A stretch of DNA of 64,000 nt from Diphasiastrum complanatum (GCA_029204225.1 CM055106.1:6284614-6348613), one strand, 5' to 3'; positions 22,144 to 34,861 are shown, counted from the stretch's first letter. Notes: generated by a model not told the origin, from the letters alone. Program-made: numbers and translations.

Positions 22144-22810
22144 GTGAATACCCAATTACATCAAATAGAAGAACCCTTTCAGATGACTGAACCAGAAGTT
22201 CCTAAATCAGAATTGATTGCTAATATTCTTTCAAGTAGAATGGAAATTACACTTGGAGAATTTATACATTTTGTACCACAAGCCAAAGAAGTTTTGAAAG
22301 GACGATTATCTGAAGAAGTGCTAATGGCATTTTGGGATCTATTATATTGTGCTAGATTTGAGAAGTCGACTGATATTCTCAACATTAGAGCGGCATTGAA
22401 AAGCGAGCAATGCAAGATTACACTTCCTATCAAACACAAGTTGTTTAATAAAGAAGCAGTAGTCATAGATGGTGGATCAGGTGTTAATCTTATTTTTACT
22501 AAGACGTATGTGGTACCTGACCTATCTGTGTTCTCTAGGGTTCGACACTGGTCACGAGCTCGTAACACCCCCTCATATACTAGTGAAGATAGCAAATGTT
22601 TAATTTGTTATTACTTTCACGATTATGGATCTTTCTAATTCACCGTCAGTATATCGAATTTTATTGGGCCGACCACAAGTATGAGTTGCACAAGTAAATC
22701 ATAAATGGGACAAAATTACATTTGAGAATCATAAAAGAGCAGTAAAAGTGAATCCAACCACTTGGACAATGAAACCAATTCCTCCAAAGCTAATAATGAT
22801 TCTTCAACAA
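22144..22810 (+). pseudogene. Ty3/gypsy protease relic
   Basis: An ORF of 164 codons (22144-22638) contains ITLPIKHKLFNKEAVVIDGG and SGVNLIFTKTY, matching the gypsy aspartic protease flap and active-site region (DGGSG in place of DTG/DSG). After it, near 22660, another frame reads VYRILLGRPQV, the ILLGRP motif at the end of the gypsy protease, then VNHKWDKI. The active-site variant and the frame change suggest a decayed copy, though D-G-G-S is common in plant gypsy families. Confidence 0.65.
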
Positions 22811-22868
22811 TGGATCACACCATAGATCATGGTAAACGAGCACTAGATATTCATTATTATTCACAAAC

Positions 22869-23165
22869 AATGAAGCTTTAACAACTATGGATTGCATGGC
22901 AGGATACGTCAACATGAGAGAGCATTTCATCACCAAATGAGTGTAACCCAGACACACCAATCACCTATGGAGTTAGTATGATGACTATTGCAAGGATTAT
23001 AGCCAAATAATGTGAGTTAGAATGAAGCTTTAACAACTATGGATTGCATGGCAGGATACGTCAACATGAGAGAGCATTTCATCACCAAATGAGTGTAACC
23101 CAAACACACCAATCACCTATGAAGTTAGTATGATGACTATTGCAAGGATTATAGCCAAATGAATT
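22869..23165. repeat. recent tandem duplication, period 152 bp
   Basis: AATGAAGCTTTAACAACTAT starts at 22869 and 23021. The copies are nearly identical for about 140 bp, with only a few single-base differences, before the second drifts at GAATTCC. Confidence 0.9.
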
Positions 23166-24067
23166 CCTGATCCATTTATGATGATTTAATACGATTGACT
23201 ATGGTGAGAGAGCTAAGCTAGCTAATGAGCAAATTCTTTCCCATAAGGATTCATCTAGATTTGGAAAACAAAAATTTCTTGATCAATCTCCAACAAAGCC
23301 ACCATTAGTGGTAATTTCAAAAGCTCCATTATCAAACACACTAGTGTCAAATAAGAAGCAAGCCAAACTGTGTTATAATCAACTCATAAAAGTAAGGTTC
23401 GTAGGGAGAAGGCGCGGTAATGGCCCTATAGCTTTTTACTTCTTGTGACAATTCTGTTAATTAGGATCCATATTGTCTAATAATTTCTCTCTCCCCTATT
23501 GAATGGAATGTTAATGTGAATAATAAACCATCAATCATATGATGGGAGAGTAATTCCTCTATGATGTGGATCATCCCTCATTGTAGGCTATGATACCAAT
23601 GTCTCATTATTCCCACCAAGGTGGTTGCAAAGAATATTATTTTATGATGGAGATCCATGATTTAGCTTATGAAGCAAGTTAGAAAGCATCGATGCTTCCT
23701 TGACACTCTCATATGCGACCACATGAAACTTTGGCATAGATCCTCTCAATTTTGGTAATAGGACACTGTCAATGGTAGGTCATCTCGTCGTTCTGGCAGG
23801 TTCCATATATCCATAGGGACATGTCAATGTTTGTGAAATCTAGCAAATTAGTGAATTTTGATTAGTTTTTTCAAGGGCATGTAAGAAACTTGCTTGACTT
23901 TAGATAATGGTAACTTTTTGTATGATAGAGCTCTTGCCTAGATTCAAAGTGTGATCGATAGATCTGGAAAATCTGCGTTGATCTAGTCTTAATTGATCTT
24001 GTGCAAACTCGCACGCATGTAGGTCATGTTAGACCTATGCAAGGTCCATAAATCCTAATCTTTAGCA
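23166..24067. other. no gene; probably includes a copia LTR at its right end
   Basis: A primer-binding-site-like sequence starts at 24068, so part of the preceding sequence ending TTTAGCA should be a 5' LTR. I could not fix its left end. TGTGAAATCTAGC near 23833 is one candidate. Confidence 0.35.
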
Positions 24068-24080
24068 TGATATCAGAGCT
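24068..24080 (+). other. primer-binding site, copia element H
   Basis: TGATATCAGAGCT, one base from the consensus TGGTATCAGAGCT, about 680 bp before a copia gag start. Confidence 0.6.
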
Positions 24081-24759
24081 AAATCCATGCATGTATAGAT
24101 GTAGATCATCACGAAACAAGATTTTGTGTGAAAAATCTATGTTTGAGAGTGCTCTTGGATCTCGATTGTCTCCTAGCTTCAAATTGCCCAATGATAGTTA
24201 GATTTGTTTGGATCAATAGTGAGCATTTAATGTGTGTAAAGTTCGGACCATGTGTGAATTGCATCCACTTTGGTATTTTGTAGCAATCTCATTTTTGATC
24301 CATCGAGTCCAAGTAGATATCTAATGGAAAGAGCTTGAAGTGAAGATTGAGAAGACTAAGGCACCAAGGATTGTTAATGCATTCTGTTGATCTTTGAATC
24401 TAAAATTTGAGGGAAGGTAGGTGTGCCCACTTGGTTTTTTAGATCTTACTGATTCAATGCCTTTGATCTCAAGAGTTAGGTCTAAAATTGAAAGTTTCTC
24501 TCAAAGCTATTCAAAAGGTTGAAATTCTATGGATCTGAGTTTTTTGTGCTTTAAAACAATTTTGGAAAATCAAGTTTGTTGAATCTTGGGAAGATCCATT
24601 CTTCACATTGACTAGATTTTGGTGTTGTATGATTCTAGAGTTTGTGATCTAGATCTTAGTGGAGCTTGCTAAAATCTTAAATCTTGTTCAAATCTAGTTG
24701 TTTGGAGGTCACATATTCATTTCTAGTGTCATTTCACACGAGTGAGCTTTGTGCTCATC

Positions 24760-25420
24760 ATGGCATCAATAGGGGCATACCTATTGAAAGCAAGTGAAAA
24801 TTTGATTCCATCTAACTATATAATATCACATGGAATGTTAGGATGGAATCCATCTTGGTGCTACAAGATCTCATTGGCATAGTGAGTGGGTTTGAGGAAG
24901 AGCCTCAAAACCTACAAGAGACCACTAGATTCAAAAAGAGATTAAGGATGACTGCATTGCATCAAGCTGAATGTGTCTAATGACCTCCTAAGGGAGATAG
25001 GAGCTTGTATCTTGACCACGGAGGCATGGGATACTTTGCAAGCAATCTATGAATCCAAAAATACTTCAAGGCTTCTCTCTTTAAGAAATCAAATCCTCCA
25101 AAGTTTTCAAAACAAGGGAGAGAGTGTCCAAAATTATGTAGTGAGGGTAAAGGATTACAATAGAGAGCTTGCATGCATTGGTGATGTGATAAAGTCTCAA
25201 GAGCCAGTTCAAATTGTGTTGGATGGTCTTAATGAAGATTTCTCTAACTTTGTTCAACCCTATGCTATTCAAGGGGAGCTACCATTCATGGAGAGCCTAC
25301 AAGGTGTTGATGGCCAATGAGCGTAGGCGTGAGCTCAAGCTTGCAAGGATGGGGCAAATCATGGCAAAGGAAGAGGAGAAGAAGACACTCATCATCCAAG
25401 GCAAAGGCAAAGGCAAGTAG
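24760..25420 (+). pseudogene. copia gag relic, element H
   Basis: From ATG 24760 the frames give MASIGAYLLKASENLIPSNY, then WNVRMESILVLQDL, followed by EAWDTLQAIYESKNTSRL, QSFQNKGESVQNYVVRVKDY and a Lys-rich end near 25420. The wording parallels copia A's Gag (MASNGG...SSNYSTWKVRMESLL, WNALKKLFESKSTSRVL). H is an older relative of A, with frameshifts and a stop near 24978. No zinc knuckle, protease or later domain remains. Confidence 0.8.
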
Positions 25421-28400
25421 AAGAAACTTATGCAAATTAATAGTGTAATAGATTGCCTAATCTTGCTATTGGAGGGAAAACACAATTTGAAAATTGTTGC
25501 ATAAGAAGAAGCAAAAAGTTGATCACTTGAGGATTTTTTGATCCATTTTTTTTATTCATGTTCCCTTGAATGTAAGGACCAAGGAGGATCCCAACTCTAT
25601 CAAAGGGATTATGGTAGGATGTTCTATATCTTGAGGCTCCTAAAGAAGAGCCTTAACAAGGCTCCTTTTTAAGGGCATAAGAGGGCTCAAGAGATGTATT
25701 CTTGAAGTGTAACCTAGCTAACCATGATTGGTGCCATGTCTACTTATTAGGAATTCAATCAAACAATGCCCAATTTTTTCCCTTCATTGAGTTATTGCAT
25801 GTCCCTAGAACATGCTTTAATATCAAGTTTGAACTAGGGCCATTGTCAAGACAATATCATCAAATAAAAGCTTCTAACTATAGCAGAAATAAAAAACAAA
25901 AAAAAATTAATGAAACCCTTTATGGGAGAGGTGTTCTCCACCAAGGAATGGTCTAGGAAACTTTCCTTCAGGCTGTCCAACAAAATCCCTAATGTACTAT
26001 ACGACATCAAAATATGGAGACGTATGAAATTTGACATACTCATGCATCAAGAAGGGAGGATACTTAGAGCATTTTGTTCCTAGACTATGGTACAAAATTA
26101 GCACATTTAACTTCTATATTCTGCATCGAGTAGCGTCAACATGATAGACTTGGTGATTAGATTCAAATTCTAGTGCAATTTGCAATTAATTGATCCTTTT
26201 CGGTCATATAGCCACAATAATTTCAATCCATCTATGAGGTTCAATTATATAGCAACACCCAACTGAAAATAACAAACTAGAAAAAAAAAATACCAGCTAC
26301 ATTGAAAAGGGAGCGACTAAAAACTAAAACACCAAGACTCTCACAAAAGGACTTCAAATCAACATATATGCACCAATGGTGAAGGAGACCTTGCCAATTT
26401 GAAAAATGCTGCTAAATTCAAACCATGCATGGCAAATTGAAGAGGAAAAAGAATTTTCGATAAGCTATAAAATTATCATATATCGCACGAAAACTGTTAT
26501 TGGTGCATATTGTGAATCAGATAAGCCTACTTAACTTTGCCTCCGACCTTGTTAACCTATGGTTGAGAACAAATATGACTAGTTCTAACCAGCTAAGATT
26601 ATGCATATAAAACTTCATCATCCGGTTCTATAAAATTTATAGGGAACTAAAATTGAGGCGTACGAACTCCATATATAGCCATGAATAAAGCTTACAAAAG
26701 TCGTACCAAGAGTGTAGATTCACGTTGAAACTGAAAATGAATCTTGAATAGAGAACTCATGTTTTAAATCCTTAAGCAAATATATATAATTCTCTGTGTA
26801 GAATCCAGGGCTTTAGTTGCATCATAATCATATTTCAAAATTCTCATCTCAACACCACACTTTTTTTCTTGATTTTTTTTCATATTCATGTTCAATATAA
26901 CACAGCACATATGCATAATGTTCTGAAACCCCTAATTGTAAAATAAGAATCACAGCTATATATGAGTTATGTGTAAAGATTCTATGTAAAATGTTACTAT
27001 GTATGTATGTGGATCGCGTAATCAGATAATAGCTTTTTGGCAACTTTTCTTCCAACTCAACAGGCTTATTGATTCTTTGAGCTAACTGTTCGTGTAGAAC
27101 ATGCACAATAGTAGTGGCACTTCTTGCATGCTCCAGCACGAATGTTCTTCAGCTTCACTAGAGACTCGAATCACTTGATCAGAACAGTCACTCATTTACT
27201 TCAAAACAATATGCGTTGGATGTTTAGTGCTTGCAATCCATGCCTACTGGATGCAATTGTTTACAATCATGGACGTTACTTAATGCCTATCAGCCTTCTG
27301 GCCCACCTCAAATAGGTAAGCGTCTGTACATAATCCTATATAATAATTGCACAGGCAAATCAAGGGTAACCAAATTGATAGATCATTCAATTTTGGATCC
27401 ATTTTTAGCTGCTATGATTTTTTTCAGGCTAAAACTCGTCATGAAATTTTCTTTTTGACTACCATGCCAAATCAAACAACAAAAATATTGAAAATGACGG
27501 TTCCATACAACGTTCCAAAACAAAATTCTGGAAATTTCCAGGAGCCTTCTGTTTGTGTGGCAGAACACAGAGCAACTATGGTCCATGGATTCAAAAATTC
27601 TACTTATATTCAGCCTGAAAATGAAAGATCAAAGACATGCAGATAATTATCAGTTTCAGAGCATCAAAATTCCTCACACGAACATAAAAAAAGCAAGGAA
27701 AAGTTTGCAAGTGAGCACGTAGTGAAATTCCTGAAAGCAACATAAAACAATGTAATTGTTCCCTAATTATCCATTACAAGAAAGCCAAATGCTTCAAACA
27801 TGATAGAGTAGCCTAGAGACTATGGAGCAACATTTATCAAGTAAGCATCGTCCTAACTGCGTCCAACACTCTCAACACTTAAGCGGTAAACTGGTATGAG
27901 TCGTGACTTGTACTTGGGGCCCTTATGATTGAGTATACATTTGCGGCATAAAGCTTTGACAGGACATTTTACATGTTCATAAATGATATTTATACGACAA
28001 ATAATAACTGAGACAGATCAGTCATTGACTCCAGCATTCCCCCCTTGATGGTTGATTTGTTAGACTTAAAACAAGCACATGCCAAAGACAACATATTACG
28101 ATATATTCATGGTGTGTAAAACTTTGTTGGCAACACTTTATAATATATCCACTGTATGTACAAGTTTTGTAAAAGTCAATTCACATGAAAGGCATGTATA
28201 CCCTTCATAGTGCACCAAGTGCCTTTAAAATTCGGTGAGGTTGTTCAAAGCTGATTCTCAAGACAATATGCAGCACTCAGTAGTACTCCACACACACCCC
28301 TTCCTAATCCAAATGCTGGCACCAATACAAATACACTTGTCCCACCAACAACATATTCAACCAAACACACTCTACCTACCAATTTATGATGGATATATCT

Positions 28401-28937
28401 AAGCTTGAACCATCCAACATTTTGTCTTCACATATTTCCTGAGCTCAAACATGTGTCATGTGCACTCACACAACACAATGCACATTCAAAGCCTCTGGGT
28501 CTTTCCTGCACATTAGACTTGCAGTCTCACCTAACACAGTCTTTTTAAAGTCTCCCGCATCTAGCACCTTAGCAGTCAGTCAATCACCCAACAAAAAAAA
28601 TTTCTCTGAGTACTCAAAGACCCACTTCTTCCAATACACAGCCAACCTTATCCATGACATGCTTGTCCTTATTCACAATAGCAACCATCATGCCCAACAT
28701 ACACAGGCGCTTGTACAGCTACAACATTGTATGCTCGCACGTGTTCCGATCATGCTGCAAGATTGATCATTTACAGCTATCTGCACTTTGCTGTCACACA
28801 TTCCCAATAAATATCTCCTGTACCCTGCTACAGCCTGCTAATCACCTTAATTGTCACATGCTGCCCAAGATGTAGCCTGCTGTAACTGCATTTTGTAGTA
28901 TTTGGTTGCTATGTTTGCACCTGTCTTATAAAACGTG
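25421..28937. other. 3.5 kb without a gene I can support
   Basis: AT-rich. Small ORFs are scattered on both strands. One minus-strand stretch near 26990-27150 (SATTIVHVLHEQLAQRINKP then VELEEKLPKSYYLITR) reads like real protein, but it is alone and unrecognised. 28.3-28.9 kb is slightly richer in C without coding signal. Confidence 0.45.
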
Positions 28938-29489
28938 TGTTGTGGACATACAATATTTTTAGGGCTTATGAGCTGAGGACCCATCTTACTCGGGCAAGAC
29001 CAGTGGGTACCCTATTCACATGACAACGACTACATTTGGTACCAAAGGGTTACTTTTCCGAAACATGCGTTTCTGGACCACGTTTCGGCACGCGTTTCGA
29101 GAATCAGAGTGCAACTATGGTTAGATTATAGGGGCCATTTCTATTCATAGTAGGTCATTTTTTATTAGTCATGCATGTAGGTGGGTGCACTACTACTAGA
29201 ATAGGACTTGAATTTAGTACTTAGAAATACATCTTGGGTCTTTACCCAAAATAGGTAGTAATGATAACAATTAGATTTTTGCCTTTAGCTATTGCTTTTG
29301 CTTTTTAGCTAGACTAGAGAGTCTATATATAAGAGAGGCTGGCACCCCACCACAATTATTATATTGTATAGAGCTTTGCTCATTCTTCCATAATCTGAGC
29401 TCTCTTAATCTCTTATGCTGGTCTTGGCGTGCGTGAGTGCTAATACAATTAGTTAACTCCATCTAGAATATGTGGATCAAATTCTAACA
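28938..29489 (+). mobile_element. 5' LTR of copia element C (left end tentative)
   Basis: The right end TTCTAACA at 29489 is followed by TGGTAG, a damaged primer site. A TATA-like TATATATAAGAG lies at about 29324. TGTTGTGGAC at 28938 is a plausible left end, but no second copy is available to confirm it. Confidence 0.45.
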
Positions 29490-31290
29490 TGGTAGGACTT
29501 AATACAAAATTAAGTGCCTTGGATCTTGAAGACAGTGAGTTGTTTTTGGCATCGACATCTTCTGGTGGCTTCTCAAAGGAGTGTTGGTTTATTGATTCAG
29601 GGGATTCGAGGCATATGACAACCTAGGCAAGAGTGGGTGCACTACAGATATGATATAAAGGGAGTTGAAAAGTGCAGGTTCAAACATAGAGGACGTGCTT
29701 TATGTACCAGGAATCGAGTACTTACTTACTCTCAGTATCCGCTATTGCGAAGCAACACATGGTGCTGCAGTTTGATGAAGAGCGATGTCTCATCAAAAGG
29801 AAGGATAATGATGTAGTAGCTGAGAGGATACTTGCAGGACGATTGTACAGATTTCATGCTCAGGTAGTGGGTCATCATGTGAGTGTTGCGGATATTGGAT
29901 CAGTGAGTAACTTATGGCACGAGAGGCTTGGTCATCTGAATTACAAAAGTCTACAAGTCTTGAGGTATATAACATGGTTACAGATTTACCTCAAGTTGTT
30001 TCTGATCACAAGGTTTGTGAAGGCTGTGTCTTAGGAAAACATCATATGAAGAAAATTTTGTCTAGTACATTCAAGGCGAGAAATGTTCTAGAACTTGTTC
30101 ATATGGATTTGTGTGGCCCTATGAGAACTCAGTCTTATGGGGGAGCAAGTTACTTCATGGTGTTTGTTGATGACTATTCTAGGAAGATGTGGATTTATCT
30201 TCTCAAGAATAAGGGTGAAGCATTCAAGTATTTCACATGGTTTAACACACAGGTGGAGAAAGAAACAGATAGATAAATCGAGATAGTACGCTCGGATAAA
30301 GGCGAAGAGTATCTTTCTACAGAATTTTAGGTGTTTTGCAAGGATCATGGTATAAAGAGACAATTTGCAAGTAGGGACACACCTCAACATAATGGAGTTG
30401 CAAAAAGGAAGAACCGGTCTGTTGTGGAAACTACGAGGAGTATGCTCAAAATAAGAATCTTCCACATATGTTTTGGGGTGAAGCAGGTAAGACAACAGTT
30501 TATCTTTTGAATCGAAGTTCTACAAAGGATGAAGAGAATCGGACTCCAGAGGAAGCTTACACGGGACGAAAACCTGACGTACGTCATTTGAGGGTTTTTG
30601 GAAGTATTGCATATGCTCACATACCTAAGGATTTGAGGAGCAAATTGAATTCAAAGGCAAGTGTTTATTTTCTTGGATATGATAGTCGAGACAAGGGATA
30701 CATGTTGTATGACTTGGAGGATAAGAAAGTCATCATAAGCAGGGATGTGATCTTTGATGAGGATGGATCTCATAAAGGTACAAAGATATCTTATGATAGA
30801 AAGCAAGATGGAGGAATTCCTATTTTGTGTGACAAGTCATTACACGAGCCTGAATCAACACGTGTACCTAGAGTGACTATTGATGAGAAAGAAAAAAGGA
30901 AGGAGAGATCAAGTACATGGGATACTTATTCACCTCCTACTTCACCAGGCAGGAGGCATCCTACATTAGATACTAGAAGATTGCCTAGATGGTACTACTG
31001 TCAAGGACAATGTTACATTAAAATAGAGTCCAGTACACAACAGGGAACTAGGAGATCTACTAGACTTGAAAAACATCATGAAGATAAGGATCAACGGGAG
31101 GATCATCATGAGGATGGGGATGTACACTTTGCAAATAAGGCCACAATGTTGGAAACCAAGGATCCATCTACTTTCAAGGAGGCTGAAAAAAAGGATATTT
31201 GGAGGAAAGCTATGGATGAGGAGTACATCTCAATCGTGAAGGTAATTGTTCAATTACCTACAAGTAAAAAGGCCTTTGGATGCAAGCAGG
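29490..31290 (+). pseudogene. copia element C: protease to start of reverse transcriptase
   Basis: Gag is missing. The sequence goes from the LTR end almost straight into ECWFIDSGDSRHMT (protease, 29580). Then come LWHERLGHLNYKSLQVL (gag-pre-integrase), GCVLGKHHMKK and VHMDLCGPM...FVDDYSRK (integrase core), DTPQHNGVAKRKNRSV, FWGEAGKTTVYLLNRS, and VIISRDVIFDE. A short reverse-transcriptase lead-in (KDIWRKAMDEEY, KAFGCKQV) follows. Two stops and several frameshifts are present. It breaks at about 31290, where a piece of element D's LTR begins, before any reverse-transcriptase catalytic motif. Confidence 0.85.
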
Positions 31291-31984
31291 TCAATGACTC
31301 TGGCAAATTGTGGAGCTACCCTAATATGAAGGAAATGAGGCTTTAGGACATTGTCTGGTTTTCCACAAAAAGCCGACACTGTCACCTGTGGCAGTTTTAG
31401 TTCATTTCTGCAGAGTGACAGTTTTGGTTCATTTATGCAGACAGGCTGTTTACAGTCAATTTTCACCGCTTATCAACAATCAATTTCTAAGAAGGAACTG
31501 GATGAATGCCAACGGACACCAGCCAACTGGCAATCGCATTTGACAACCTAATTACTTAGTATAAATCAGTTGTTCATACATCTCTTTTCAAGTTCGGAAG
31601 CAACAAATCAATTTGTGAATTGTGAAGGGGTTGAGTGTTATTACACGACGCTTCCTGCGCTCTTATCAAGTAGATCATTCACAATCAGAAAGTATTGTTG
31701 TTAGCTCTCTATCAAGCTTTCAAGCTTGAACTCTCTTGAGCATTCTAGCTCAGTTTTTTAGAGATTTATATTAGAGTTGCTATTGCACTACTGCTTATCA
31801 GCAGTAGCTGCTTATTATCAAACTTATTCTCAGTTACTCAGAGACAGCTTCGAGTGCGCGGTTCCTATCCGCTATTGTTTTGCGCTCATTAGCATCTGAT
31901 TTTGTTTTTCTAAATCAATACTATCTTTTTATTGGGTTCAGTATATGTCAGAAAGCATGCATCTCTATATTGCTTTTGTAACTT
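31291..31984 (+). mobile_element. LTR fragment of element D
   Basis: This matches 33592-34278 closely for about 690 bp, in the same orientation. It lacks the first ~308 bp of D's LTR and its last part. Both ends are breakpoints: element C coding sequence on the left, element D reverse transcriptase on the right. Confidence 0.85.
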
Positions 31985-31989
31985 TGCCG

Positions 31990-33274
31990 CTGCAGCAGAT
32001 TTGAAAATACATCAAATGGATGAACAGACAGCATATTTCAATGGAATTATCAAAGAAGACATTTACAAGGTGCAAATCCGAAGGTTATATAATCGAGGGT
32101 AAACAAAATCATGTGTGTAAACTCCATAAGGCACTTAATGGCTTGAAGCAATCTGCTCGAGCATGGTTTGAAAGGATCAATACTTTACTTATTGATCACG
32201 GCTACACACCTAGCTCTTTAGATTCAAATGTTTACTTCAAAGCAGTGCAACAGTCTTTTATCATTCTCACTTTATACGTGGATGATACATTGCTTTTTAG
32301 CAACAATTTCGATCTGATAAAAGAGGCCAAGACAATGCTATCTTCCGAATTCGACATGATCAATCTGGGCGAAGCTCATTTCTGCCTTGGTATACAGATC
32401 CACAAAGACAAAAAACAGAAGTTGGTCTGCATTATGCAACAGAGGTACATCTACAACATGTTAGCCAGATATAATCTGATTAATTGCAAGCTAGCTCTCT
32501 CACCAATGGAAGCAGGTCTCAATTGTCAAAGGACCAGTGTCCCCAAACAATTCATGAGAAGCAGCAGATGCGTGAGTATCCTTACCATTTTATTATAGGA
32601 TCTCTTATGTACGCCATGATCGGTACCAGGCCAGACATAGATAGCTTTTGCAGTCAGCTCTCTCAGTCAGTTTATGACTAATCCTGGTGTAACACATTGG
32701 AAGGCTCTTATCAGAGTCATGAAATATCTTTGAGCTACTATGGACTTTTGCATTTGTTATGGAGCAGTCGGCAACGACAAACTCAATTTACTCAGTGGTT
32801 ACACAGATGCAAGTTGGGCAGGAGATGTAGACATTCGTAAATCCACTTCCGGATTTACATTCTTCCTCAACAATGATCCAATTTCCTGGAACAGTCGCAA
32901 GCAATCTTCAATAGCTCTATCTTCCACTGAATCGGAGTATATCGCAGCCTCTCAAGCTACAAAGGAAGCAATTTGGTTGAGAAACTTACTCTCAAATATC
33001 AGTCTGAATCAATATGCTCCGACGACATTATTTTGTGATAATCAAAGTGCCATTGCTTTATCAGCCAACCCTAGATTTCATTCTAGGAGTAAGCACATTG
33101 AACTGAAGTATCATTTCGTCAGAAGCAAAGTTCTCAACGAAGAGGTCAGATTGCAGTACTGTAAAACGCAAGATATGACAGCAGATATTTTTCCCAAAGC
33201 ATTAAATTTGGAAGCACACAGAAGATTCTGTGTAGAACTAAGTTTGAAGGTCAAGGCATTCAAGGATTCAGATT
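31990..33274 (+). pseudogene. copia element D: reverse transcriptase and RNase H
   Basis: It begins at DLKIHQMDEQTAYFNG (motif A region, QMDVKTAFLNG in the family). It continues through CKLHKALNGLKQSARAWFER and LYVDDTLLFSN (catalytic YVDD), EFDMINLGEAHFCLGIQI and RPDIDSFCSQLSQ. After a stop it goes on to the RNase H region: GYTDASWAGDVDIRKSTSGF, SSTESEYIAASQATKEAIWL and FHSRSKHIELKYHFVR. The ORF at 32740-33276 is intact. Gag, protease, integrase and the start of the reverse transcriptase are absent. There are two or more frameshifts in the reverse-transcriptase part. Confidence 0.88.
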
Positions 33275-33283
33275 AAGGGGGAG
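33275..33283 (+). other. polypurine tract of element D
   Basis: AAGGGGGAG directly before TGTTGGATTATTC, just after the RNase H stop. Confidence 0.85.
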
Positions 33284-34424
33284 TGTTGGATTATTCTTCT
33301 TCTTACTAATCCACTAATCAGTTTTATTCTCATCCATTGTTTATCCAGTTCTGTGGATTTTCCCGTGTCTTTACACAGTCTGCAGATTTACAAGTGTTTT
33401 TACACAGTCTGCAGAAATACACGGAGTTTGACAACAGTGTTGCATTTTCTCTCTCTACAATCCACACAGTGTCGCCTGTCAGGAATTACCTGTAAAAATG
33501 TAGTGTCGCATTTTTCGCCTGTCAGGATTTGCAAGTAAAAATGCAGAGTCGCAATTTTCAAAGTGCCTCAAATGTTAAGGAAATGACTCTAGCAAATTGT
33601 GGAGCTACCCTAATATGAAGGAAATGAGGTTTTAGGACTGTCGGGTTTTTCGCAAAAAACCGACACTGTCGCTTTTTTGCGGCACTCTCGCCTGTGGCAG
33701 TTTTAGTTCATTTCTACAGAGTGACAGTTTTGGTTCATTTCTGCAGACTGACTGTTTACGGCCAATTTTCACCGCTTATCAGCAATCAATTTCTTAGAAG
33801 GAACTGGATGAATGCCAGAGTACACCAGCCAACTGGCAATCGCATTTGACGACCTAATTACTTAGTATAAATCAGTTGTTCATACATCTCTTTTCAAGTT
33901 CGGAAGCAACGAATCAATATTGTGAATTGTAAAGGGGTCGAGTGTTATTACACGACGCTTCCTATCAAGTAGATCATTCACAATCAGAAAGTATTGTTGT
34001 TAGCTCTCTATCAAGCTTTAAAGCTTGAACTTTGAGCATTCTAGCTCAGTCTTTTAGAGATTTATATTAGAGTTGCTATTGCGCTACTGCTTATCAGCAG
34101 AGCTGCTTATTATCAGACTAATTCTCAGTTACTCAGAGACAGCTTAGAGTGCGCGGTTTCTATCCGCTATTGTTTTGCGCTCATTAGCATCTGATTTTGT
34201 TTTTCTGAATCAATACTATCTTCTTATTGCGTTCAGTATATGTCAGAATGCATGCATCTCTGTATTGCTTTTGTAACTAATAGAAATTGTCTGAGAATTC
34301 AATACTTTATGTTTGGCTACGTAATCACTTAGTATCTAGCAATTTCAAAGTTAGTTGCTAAAGATTGAATGTGATTTTCATCACTACTGCTTTGTTCAAT
34401 TTTTGATAGGCGTAGTCATGCATT
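33284..34424 (+). mobile_element. 3' LTR of element D, right end truncated
   Basis: It starts TGTTGGATTATTC after the polypurine tract. The first 450 bp hold repeated modules with (A)GTGTCGCATTTTT, CGCCTGTCAGGATT and GTAAAAATG. It loses similarity to element E's LTR at GCGTAGTCATGC (about 34415), where gypsy gag sequence begins on the minus strand, so its end is missing. Related pieces are at 31291-31984 and, inverted, 47667-48549. Confidence 0.8.
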
Positions 34425-34861
34425 GGAAGTAGGAAGTTTCCGCATTACATTATCTATCCTATTTCTGACACCATCATCAAACAAAACTATCACAGCTTGG
34501 CCACCTATTGCAATTAATCCAAATAAGATCGTGGGGGCCAAAAACTGCCGTATCAAAACAACAATGCTCACAATGAGTATTATCCGCAAAGGATACATCA
34601 ATGCTAAAAATGTTAGAGTTAGCTGGCGTCTTGAAAGATGCCCCTTTAGTATTCTTCCTTTTCTTCAGACATAGCCACATGACCTGGCTCCATACAATTG
34701 AAGCACAAATTGTCGCTTATGGCCTTTGCGAAGGTCTCTTGGTCCATAATGGATCGTTTCTTTATTCCACTTGGTCTAGAAGATACATCACGAGGCCTTT
34801 CATTTCCTTAAAGGACGACTTCTTGCCCTTCGCCTCAAACTTGACAAATTCCAAGGCCTAG
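34425..34861 (-). pseudogene. Ty3/gypsy gag, zinc-knuckle part
   Basis: The minus strand reads ALEFVKFEAKGKKSSFK, then SGIKKRSIMDQETFAKAISD followed by NLCFNCMEPGHVAM, a CCHC zinc knuckle that has lost its last Cys, then Lys-rich sequence. Frameshifts are present. It is the likely downstream part of the gag piece at 39762-40297, now separated by copia B. Confidence 0.6.

Noticed and set aside
28938-33283. Treating elements C and D as one copia element with an LTR inside
   Set aside because: The LTR ends differ (TTCTAACA for C, TGTTGGATTATTC for D), and the join is a doubly truncated LTR fragment, which fits recombination between two elements better.
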